Shown here: positions 1 through 6,700 of the stretch, one piece after another
How the letters are laid out: the number at the start of each line of letters is the position of its first letter
Numbering within the stretch: the first letter of the stretch is position 1
Source: CAYQTE01 sp964420285
GTDB lineage: Bacteria; Planctomycetota; Phycisphaerae; Tepidisphaerales; Tepidisphaeraceae
NCBI GenBank assembly: GCA_964420285.1
Contig: CAYQTE010000093.1
Coordinates: forward strand, 1-14,301
Direction of reading: 5' to 3'
Length of the DNA stretch: 14,301 nucleotides
Made by a program: the position numbers and the translations under genes
The notes under the pieces: model-generated
The model's database searches: none
What the model was told of the DNA's origin: nothing
The model's input: only the letters and a program-made list of their open reading frames with translations

Positions 1-74
1 TACCCGCGACAGGATTCGAACCTGTGACCTCCGGTTTAGGAAACCAGCGCTCTATCCAACTGAGCTACGCGGGC
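1..74 (-). tRNA. tRNA-Arg (anticodon CCU)
   Basis: Read on the minus strand this folds as a complete cloverleaf. The 7-bp acceptor stem GCCCGCG/CGCGGGT has one G-U pair, the D arm holds AGCTCAGTTGGATAGAGC, and the T arm holds GGTTCGAATCC. The anticodon stem CTGGT/ACCGG closes the loop TTCCTAA, which gives anticodon CCT (complement of 38-40), reading the arginine codon AGG. The discriminator base is the A opposite base 1. Whether CCA is encoded cannot be seen because the window starts there. A minor-codon arginine tRNA is a common integration target, but its 3' end faces out of the window, so any element using it would lie to the left. Confidence 0.97.
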
Positions 75-84
75 TCATTTGAGC

Positions 85-113
85 ACGCTATCGTGGTGGC
101 GGGAGCGGATCAA
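85..113 (-). promoter_or_regulatory. Possible promoter of the tRNA gene
   Basis: On the minus strand, TTGATC (complement 108-113) is followed after 17 nt by TAGCGT (complement 85-90), ending about 10 nt before the mature tRNA. Spacing and position suit a sigma-70 type promoter, but the -10 box is a weak match. Confidence 0.35.
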
Positions 114-181
114 GTATACTCCGGGTGAAACCGGGAGTTCAAAGTTGCGGATGGGGGATTCGACGCTTTGGGAGCGGATCG

Positions 182-661
182 GTGGATATTCGCGTAGTGG
201 ATGGCGACCTGCTGGATCAGGACGTGGATGTCATCGTCAATGCGTGGAACCGGAACATCATCCCCTGGTGGCTGCTGCTACCGCAGGGCGTTTCGCGGGC
301 CATCAAGAAACGCGGCGGGTGCGGGCCGTTTCGGGAGTTGGGGCGATTGGGACCGATCCGGCTCGGCGGCGCGGTGGCAACGGGTGCCGGTCGCTTGCCG
401 TATAGGGCGATCATTCATGTGGCGGGGATCAACATGCTGTGGCGCTCGTCAGAAAGGTCGATTCGCGCATCCGTGCGAAACGCGGTCGCCGTGGCCAGGT
501 CGCGCGGATATCGATCCATGGCGTTCCCGCTCATAGGCGCCGGCTCCGGCGGCGGCAGGCCGGAGAAGGTTCTTGAAGCAATGCTCGCCGAGCTTGGCGA
601 GATTTCATTCGATGGTGAAATCCGAATTGTCCGGTTCAGGCGCGTTCGCCCAACGACGTAG
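182..661 (+). CDS. Macrodomain (ADP-ribose-binding) protein
   Basis: Probable 159-residue stand-alone macrodomain, a cytoplasmic fold that binds ADP-ribose and in many members removes it or its O-acetyl form. Family landmarks occur in order: VVDGDLLDQDVDVIVN (residues 5-20), the adenosine-pocket Asp after it, QGVSRAI (35-41) in place of the usual GG(V)xxAI loop, RLPYRAIIHVAGI (71-83) and MAFPLIGAGSGG (113-124) for the phosphate loop. The usual NAAN is NAWN here, and the first glycine loop lacks one glycine, so catalysis is uncertain though binding is plausible. I chose GTG 182 because GGGAG lies 7 nt upstream and the domain starts at once. An in-frame GTG at 125 would add 19 unrelated residues. 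It is a single gene, divergent from the tRNA, with no operon partner. The substrate is unknown. Confidence 0.85.
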   Translation: MDIRVVDGDLLDQDVDVIVNAWNRNIIPWWLLLPQGVSRAIKKRGGCGPFRELGRLGPIRLGGAVATGAGRLPYRAIIHVAGINMLWRSSERSIRASVRNAVAVARSRGYRSMAFPLIGAGSGGGRPEKVLEAMLAELGEISFDGEIRIVRFRRVRPTT

Positions 662-906
662 ACTTGGTAATAGACACGGCGGTGGCCGCTTTCAGGCGTT
701 CCACAACGGACCGGATGAGCCTGGGGAGCTGCGAGTTCGCTGGGCGATCACGGCGGCAAAGCCCTGGTGGCCGACGATTGCGGCGGGCGCACGAAAACCG
801 GGTACATCGCGCTGTTGAGCCGATGCAGCGACAGAAAGGTGAAACCGGGCGGCGGCGTGGGGAGGATCGCGCTGTCCGGGGCCGGGGGATAGATCAGCAC
901 CTGCGT
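662..906. other. Intergenic stretch, no recognisable gene
   Basis: This GC-rich spacer lies between the macrodomain gene and the REP unit next to the transposase. Short open frames exist on both strands, but none has a ribosome binding site or a recognisable product. A minus-strand frame with many prolines (about 750-900) could be a gene relic, but I cannot tie it to a family. Confidence 0.4.
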
Positions 907-961
907 GGGACTCGAACGGGGACGCACCTCGTTTATCCGGCGAACGAAACGCGTGTGCCGC
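907..961 (+). repeat. REP-like unit, 3' side of the transposase
   Basis: It begins GGGACTCGAACGGGGACGCA, continues with CTCGTTTATCCGGCGAAC and ends near AAACGCGTG. It matches the reverse complement of the two units at 1703-1752 and 1778-1827, with small 2-nt length differences in the loop. The inner part can fold (CGTTT against AAACG). It starts 15 nt beyond the transposase stop and is inverted relative to the two units on the other side, the usual REP/RAYT arrangement. Confidence 0.7.
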
Positions 962-975
962 CCGTTCATCCGATT

Positions 976-1656
976 TCACCATTTCTCCCGCCGGCTGGGA
1001 CGACCAAACGGAGCCGTCGTGTGCGCCAAATCCAGCCGCGAGACGATCTGGCGCGTCCAGGCGGCGCTGCCCAGCGGCCGGCCCCGCTTCAGGCTGGCTT
1101 CCACCGCCTCAAGCTCCTTCGCCGTCAATGCCTCGTTCACGCGCTTAATCCAATCCCGGCCGCGTTCCACCGGCCACGGGGACAGCATCGCCTTGTGCCC
1201 GTCCGTCCCGTGCTGCCGCGTCCACAGGCTTGACCACCGCCATTGCTCGGCTCGCCGGACCAGCCCGGCCGACAGCGCACTGCGCTCGACATACCGGCAC
1301 AACGTCAGCAGATGCTCGTCGCTCTGGACCGGAAAACTCTTGAACCGGCCCTGGTAGAGATGGCCGTAGCCGACCGTGTGGTGCGACACCCGCCAGCGCA
1401 TCGCGTGCGTATGCGTCAGCCAGCGTACGAAGTCCGTGAGTTGCCCATCCTCATCCGGCCACAGGACCAGTTGCCAATAACTGGGCATGATGCCATAGGC
1501 GAGGACGCGGATGGGGTGTCGGTCGTGGGCTTCGAGCATGATCCGCTCAAAGGCCTCGAAGTCGCGGTCCAGGCGGAACATTTTCATGCGCCCCACCGAG
1601 CTGTTGAGCACGTGGTACACCAATCCACCCGGTGCGGCGCGAGCGCGACGTGGCAT
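976..1656 (-). CDS. REP-associated tyrosine transposase (RAYT, IS200-like Y1 family), probably inactive
   Basis: 226-residue full-length member of the single-domain RAYT / Y1 transposase group, which nicks and moves REP palindromes using an HUH metal site and one tyrosine. Landmarks are MPRRARAAPGGLVYHVLN (1-18), the LVLWP strand (63-67), GHLYQGRFKSFPVQ (98-111), CRYVERSAL (120-128, with the candidate nucleophile Tyr122), WRWSSLW (139-145) and RGRPLG near the C-terminus. The HUH motif, normally MPNHWH, reads MPSYWQ (57-62; complement 1471-1479 for YWQ), so both metal-binding histidines are gone. ATG 1656 fits the conserved family start. An upstream in-frame ATG at 1710 lies inside a REP unit and would add 18 residues of repeat-derived sequence. 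No strong ribosome binding site is visible. The gene is flanked by inverted REP-like units, which supports the assignment. It may be a domesticated or dead copy. Confidence 0.9.
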   Translation of the reverse strand: MPRRARAAPGGLVYHVLNSSVGRMKMFRLDRDFEAFERIMLEAHDRHPIRVLAYGIMPSYWQLVLWPDEDGQLTDFVRWLTHTHAMRWRVSHHTVGYGHLYQGRFKSFPVQSDEHLLTLCRYVERSALSAGLVRRAEQWRWSSLWTRQHGTDGHKAMLSPWPVERGRDWIKRVNEALTAKELEAVEASLKRGRPLGSAAWTRQIVSRLDLAHTTAPFGRPSRREKW

Positions 1657-1702
1657 GGCTCGTAAGTTAGCCGTTTTGATCCCCGCGGTCAATAACCCGG
1701 CC

Positions 1703-1752
1703 GCGTCCATGCGCCCTTCGCCGAAAACGAGTTGCGTCCCCGTTCACGTCCC
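1703..1752 (-). repeat. REP-like unit 1, 5' side of the transposase
   Basis: 50-bp unit that on the minus strand contains GAACGGGGACGCAACTCG, then TTTTCGGCGAAGGGCGCATG. It matches the unit at 1778-1827 at 42 of 50 positions and is in the same orientation, with starts 75 bp apart. It lies just upstream of the transposase start. Confidence 0.75.
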
Positions 1753-1777
1753 GCTGTCCAGGGTCAACAGGCCGTCT

Positions 1778-1827
1778 GCGTCCATGCGTTTTTCGCCGGA
1801 AACACGCTGCGTCCCCGTTCATGTCCC
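1778..1827 (-). repeat. REP-like unit 2, overlapping the ankyrin gene end
   Basis: Second 50-bp unit. On the minus strand it reads GGGACATGAACGGGGACGCA, then GCGTGTTTCCGGCGAAAAACGC. The latter part forms a hairpin (GCGTGTTT against AAAAACGC, one mismatch, loop CCGGCG). Its first bases supply the last codon and the TGA stop of the ankyrin gene. Confidence 0.75.
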
Positions 1828-3597
1828 CGCCGACGATTGTCTCAGCAAGTCCGATGTCGCCGGCTCGTCGGATCGATTCTCCAAGCCGGTCTGGCTGTAC
1901 CAAACGGCATCGTGTCCGGCCTTGTCGGTCGCTTTCGGGTCGGCGCCCGCGTCCAGCAATATCTGCACGGCCTTCAAGTCATGAGATTGCGCGAAAAGGT
2001 CTAGAGGCGTTCTGCCGGCAGAGTCGGCGAACTTCACATTAGCGTGACCGCCGACAACCAGGAACTCGACGACACTCGCGCTGTCTCGCTCTGCCGCCAG
2101 CATCAACGGCGACTTGCCGTCCGAATCGAGAGCGTCTACATCGGCGCCGCGGCTGATAAGCAGTCGCGTATGAACCATCGAGCCTCGCCGTGCAGCCGCG
2201 TGAAGCGCCGTCATCCGGCCGGAGCCGGCATTGACGTCCGCGCCGCCGTCAATCAAAGCTTGCGTGTTCGCCAATGACGATGACTCACAGGACTGGATCA
2301 ACAGGTTCCTTGTCCCATGCCATTCGTTCTTGACCGCCGGGTTGGCACGCAGAAGGAGTGACACGATCCCCGGAATGCACTCGTCCGCGCTCACGGCCGC
2401 CCATATTGGGGAATTGCCGCTCACTCCGGACCTCTTCGCGTCTGCGCCATGATCGATCAGGAGTGAAACGAACCGCGCGTCCTGAGTCTCGATGGCCCGT
2501 TCCAGCGGCGAACGCCCATCGCTATCCGTCGCGTTCGCGCTGGTTCCGGCGTCCAGGTCCGCTCGGGCGTCGTCCAAGTTTCCCAAATAAATCGCACGAA
2601 AAAGATCGACACGCCCCCGCGTTGTGGCGGGCGCCTTGTGACCGCCGCCCTGCACCCATTGACGCAGCAGTGCTGACGTTTCCGGCTCATTCGATCGGTT
2701 TCTCGCACCGTTCATACTGTGCCACATCGCGTCATGGCCGTTGATGTCAGTCGCGCTTGGATCAGCGCCATTGTCAAGCAGAGTCTGCACCGCCCGACTG
2801 TCGTGGGCCATCGCAAAATAATCCAGCGCCGTTGCACCGCGCCGGTCTGCGGTTCGCACGTCGGCGCGCCCGGCGCCAACCAGAAAATCCAGCAGATCGC
2901 GAAAGTCGTACATCGCCGCGATGAGCAGTGGCGTCTGCATGTCGGCGTTCGCAAGGTTCACCGAAGCTCCTCGGCTGATAAGCAGCCGAGTTTGCCATTT
3001 CCTGTCATACCTGGCGGCCAACGTCAGCGGCGTGTCACCCGGTTCAACAACTGAATCCATGTTCGCGCCGGCATCCAAAAGCAATTGCAAATTTTCGACA
3101 TTGCTCTTTGCCGCACTTACGATGACCTGCTCCGCTCGCTTGGCTCCCGGGCGAACAACTGCGCCCGCCCGCAGCAACTCGGCCGTTATCTGTGGCGGCG
3201 AACCGTCCCAAAGTGTCGCAGCTTCGAGCGCTGTCAGCCCATCGCGATCGGCGCCCGCCAAGTTCGCTTTGTGTTCTAAGAGCAACCTTACGAGTGTCGC
3301 ATCCTGAGCATCGTCGATCGCCCGGAACAGTGCTGAATCCCCGGCTTGGTCCACCGAATTCACATCAGCCGCAGCGTCCAAAGCCGCCCGCGCGCGTTTC
3401 ACGTCGTCGAAGTGAATCGCCTGAATCAGATCGTCTCCGCTTCGCGTTGTCGGCCCAGGGCGGCCGGCCGGCGTACCCACGCCCAGAACTTGCGGAGATT
3501 CCTGAGCCCACGCTGTTTTTGCACATGCCGCGACCAAGATCGCTGCGACCAGAACCGTCGAAATGCTTTGCAAGGATATTCGAGTCACTGCCACCAT
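1819..3597 (-). CDS. Exported ankyrin-repeat protein with duplicated halves
   Basis: 592-residue protein of ankyrin repeats, a scaffold for protein binding. The N-terminus (MVAVTRISLQSISTVLVAAI, then LVAACAKTAWAQ) is a signal peptide. Cleavage after AWA (29-31) is likely, and VAAC (22-25) could alternatively act as a lipobox, so it probably acts outside the cytoplasm. Two homologous halves follow, about 55-314 and 330-588. Each starts with a D-L-x-x-AI helix, contains RLLISRGA, ends with LLD(N/A)GADP, NGHDA/AGHDA and EPxTSxLLRQ, and holds several repeats. ATG 3597 was chosen because it starts the signal peptide and has AGGGATGG about 5 nt upstream. ATG 3645 and ATG 3771 are in frame upstream, but 3645 lies in the shared leader repeat. 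The stop falls inside a REP unit. The partner is unknown. Ankyrin proteins are known immunity partners in some toxin systems, which would be inference here. Confidence 0.88.
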   Translation of the reverse strand: MVAVTRISLQSISTVLVAAILVAACAKTAWAQESPQVLGVGTPAGRPGPTTRSGDDLIQAIHFDDVKRARAALDAAADVNSVDQAGDSALFRAIDDAQDATLVRLLLEHKANLAGADRDGLTALEAATLWDGSPPQITAELLRAGAVVRPGAKRAEQVIVSAAKSNVENLQLLLDAGANMDSVVEPGDTPLTLAARYDRKWQTRLLISRGASVNLANADMQTPLLIAAMYDFRDLLDFLVGAGRADVRTADRRGATALDYFAMAHDSRAVQTLLDNGADPSATDINGHDAMWHSMNGARNRSNEPETSALLRQWVQGGGHKAPATTRGRVDLFRAIYLGNLDDARADLDAGTSANATDSDGRSPLERAIETQDARFVSLLIDHGADAKRSGVSGNSPIWAAVSADECIPGIVSLLLRANPAVKNEWHGTRNLLIQSCESSSLANTQALIDGGADVNAGSGRMTALHAAARRGSMVHTRLLISRGADVDALDSDGKSPLMLAAERDSASVVEFLVVGGHANVKFADSAGRTPLDLFAQSHDLKAVQILLDAGADPKATDKAGHDAVWYSQTGLENRSDEPATSDLLRQSSAGT

Positions 3598-3637
3598 GAT
3601 TCCATCCCTATCGCACCTGGGCAGGATGCGGCGAGCG

Positions 3638-3756
3638 GCTTCCATGTCTTTCCCCACCGGAATCCGCCCGAATTGGCCGGATGCACGCTGCTGCCGAACG
3701 TCGAACCCTTGACGGCATTTTACGAGCCACCTCGTATCGTGCAAGATAAATGCGCC
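3638..3756 (-). repeat. Promoter-leader repeat, copy 1 (before the ankyrin gene)
   Basis: On the minus strand it reads GCATTTATCTTGCACGAT, later CTCGTAAAATGCC, then ATCCGGCCAATTCGGGCGGA and GGGGAAAGACATGGAA. It is alignable, with divergence in the middle, to the two plus-strand copies at 11055-11240 and 12511-12695. The central part can fold (ATCCG with CGGAT, CC with GG). It fills the gap between the helicase stop and the ankyrin start. Confidence 0.7.
3717..3744 (-). promoter_or_regulatory. Promoter of the ankyrin gene (in leader copy 1)
   Basis: TTGCAC (complement 3739-3744), a 16-nt spacer, then TAAAAT (complement 3717-3722). The same boxes and spacing occur in the other two leader copies while the spacer bases vary, which argues for a real promoter. 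It would give a leader of about 110 nt to ATG 3597. Confidence 0.6.
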
Positions 3757-3798
3757 GATCATTTTACCCACGCGGACGACGAGATCGCGCAGAGCACG

Positions 3799-6700
3799 TT
3801 ACTTCCCCGATGCGGAAACCAGCGTCACGAATCCGGATTGGTCCTGGCGGATTTCGCCGCGCTGGTCGAGGCGCACGATCGCCTGTTCCAGAGCGGTCTT
3901 GAGCCTGGGGCCGGTGCGGGAGAAGCCGAACAACCTGGCCGTCGATTCCATGATCGCGTCGAACTTCACGCCGAATTGTTGGGCCAGCGTCAGCTTGATC
4001 GCCGCTTCAAGCTCCTCGGGGGCGATCAATTCCGGATTCGTGACCGGGCAATTCTCATCGCCACGAAAACGGATCACGGGCTGCTGTCCCTGGTTAGTCC
4101 ATAGAAACTCGCCGCGCTGAACAAACCGCCTGCGGGCGATGCCGGCGGCCACGGCCCGATCGAACGCCTCGCGCGGCCGGGCCGTGGCCTTGGTGCCGAA
4201 CATCTCCGCACACGCTCGCGCGGCTTCATCGACGTGAATCGGCCCCTCGGTCTCAACGATCTTCCGCACAATTGCCGCCAGATCGTCCGGCGGCATCGCT
4301 GCCATCGGCGCCGACGGCGCCGGCTTCAGCAGGCGATCAAAGACATACGGCGCGACACCCGGCGGCCGCTGCGATGGCGGCGCTGCAACGGGCGACGACG
4401 GCATTGTGGGCTGCGGTTGCTCATTGGGCGCGAGCGGCGCGACCCGCTCAACCTCACGCGGCGGCTCGGCCAGCGGCTGGTCGCGAAGCTCTTTCAATCT
4501 CGCCAGCAAGCGCTCGCGCACCGGTCCCGGCCGGTGAAACCAGTCCGTCGACCAGATTCGGAAGATCGTCCAGCCGAGTCCTTCCAGAACGCTCTGCCGC
4601 AGCCGATCGCGATCGCGGGCGGTCGGCGAACTGTGATACGTCGCGCCGTCGCATTCGATCCCCAGCAGGTATCGGCCGGGCAGTCGTGGATCGACAACCG
4701 CCAGATCGATCGCAAACCCGGCACAGCCAACCTGCGTATGCACCTCCCAGCCGGCGTCGCGCAGAGCCCGGCAGACCGACGCTTCAAACCCCGAATCGAA
4801 TCCGCCTTCGGGCACGGCCGCGTCTTTCAATTGCCCATGTTCGGCCGCGTACAGATATTCCTTCAGCGCGACCACGCCCTGCGCCTGCGTCGCGCCCAGG
4901 TCGATGTCATCGGACACAATCGAGCTGAACACCACGCATCGCCGCCTCGCCCGCGTGATCAGCACGTTGAGCCGCCGCCAGCCGCCTTCACTGTTGAGGG
5001 CGCCGAAATTCGCGTGCAGCCGGCCATTGGGATCCTTGCCGAATCCGATGCTGATATGGATCACATCCCGTTCGTCGCCCTGGATGTTCTCGAGATTCTT
5101 GACGAAGAACGGCTCGGCCGGGTGGCGCGTGAAGAACTCCTCGACGCGCGGATCGGAGTGGCCGCGACGGAGGGTTTCGATCTCGTCCTCGATGGCGCGC
5201 TGCTGCGGCTGATTGAGCGTGCCGACGCCGAGGGTCAGTTCGGGACGCCGCAAGGCGTGTTCGATCACCGCCGCCGCGACGATCTTCGCCTCGATTGGGT
5301 TGTACCGTCCTGCCCCGCGCAGATAGACGGCATCCTTCACGGGTTGGAACGCCAGACCCAATTCCGTGCGATCGGTGCGCGGGCTGGGGAACACGCGAAG
5401 CTGGCCGTCGTAAAAACGGCGGTTGGAAAAGTCGATCAGGCTGTCGTGGCGGCTGCGGTAATGCCAGCGCAGGCCGCAGCGATGCTTGAGGCGGACGATG
5501 CCCAACGAGAGGATGCTCTCCAGATCGCCGCTGAGATCGCCGGATGGGGCGCCGTGGCCGTCGCTGCCGGCATCGGCGCGGGTGAAGAAGTCGGTGGGCG
5601 GCAGTTGTTTTTCATCGCCGACGAGGATGAGCTGCCGCCCGCGCGCCACCGCGCCGTAGGCGTCGGCCGGTTCGACCTGGCTGGCCTCGTCGAACACGAT
5701 CACATCGAACATGACAGCGCCGGGAGCGAGATATTGGGCCACGGAAAGCGGGCTCATCATAAAACAGGGCTTGACGGACTGAACGACCTCGCCGGCATTG
5801 GCCAGCAGATTGCGCAGCGTCATCTGCCGGCTTTTCTTGCGGATTTCCGCCTGGAGCAGGCCGAGTTTGGATTGCCGATGGGCCGCCTGCCCCGGCGTCG
5901 GCCGTCGTGCCGCCAGCAGCGCCGCCAGACGCAGGCGGCTCTGATCGAGCCACTGACGATCCAACTCGCGGAAACGGGCGATGAGTGCTTCGTGATCCTG
6001 CCCGCGAAAACCGCGCAGCGCCGCCCGTGCCGAAAACGCGGTATCGACCCACAACCGATAGAAATGTTTCTGAAACGCCGCGGCCGCCTTGCCGCATGCC
6101 GCCACCCGGCCATCGCCAAGCAGCCATTGCGCGAACGACTTGAGCGGCGTGTTGGACAGTTCTCGCAGCGAGCGGCGCAGATCGACCCAATCGTCCAGTT
6201 CCGCATCGCGGCTGGTCAAATCAAGCAGTCGCGCCTTCACCGCCGCCAGCGCCGCCGTCGGCCAATCGCTTCCAAGCCACGCCTGCTCATTGGACGCGAT
6301 CGCCGCCAGCCAAGCTGTCCAGGCATTTTGAACCCGATCCAGCGCCGCCTGCGCCGCATTCGCGGCCGCCGTCAGAGCCGAGCGATCGGTTGCCTGAACG
6401 AGCCGAACCGCAACCGCTTGATCCAATCGACCGCTCGTGACCAGGTGGCGTAGCGTCACTGCCTGCTTGGCGTAGGCATCCAATTCAGCGGCCTCCGTGT
6501 CGATTCCCTTCCAGACCGGCGCGAATCGCTCGGCCAGAAGCGAGACCTTGTTCGCCAACTCACGTCGCAGCGGAACGCTTTGCGCCAGGGCAGTGAGAAG
6601 TTGAATCTGCCGATCAACCGGCGGCAGCTTGTTATCCGACATGAACGACTTGATGCGGGCGCTGTCGGCGTGCCAACTGGGTCGGAGAAACCGCAGGCTG

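Noticed and set aside
664..982. Short genes between the macrodomain gene and the REP unit
   Set aside because: Frames on both strands lack ribosome sites and recognisable domains.
3643..3771. Longer N-terminus for the ankyrin protein from ATG 3771 or ATG 3645
   Set aside because: The extension is encoded by the promoter-leader repeat and would bury the signal peptide 16-58 residues inside the protein.
4234..6453. Long plus-strand open frame opposite the helicase gene
   Set aside because: It is rich in Arg, His and Gln as expected for the antisense of a GC-rich gene, has no ribosome site or known motif, and the minus-strand protein here has clear helicase motifs. The same holds for plus-strand frames at 6793-8538 and 9667-11172.
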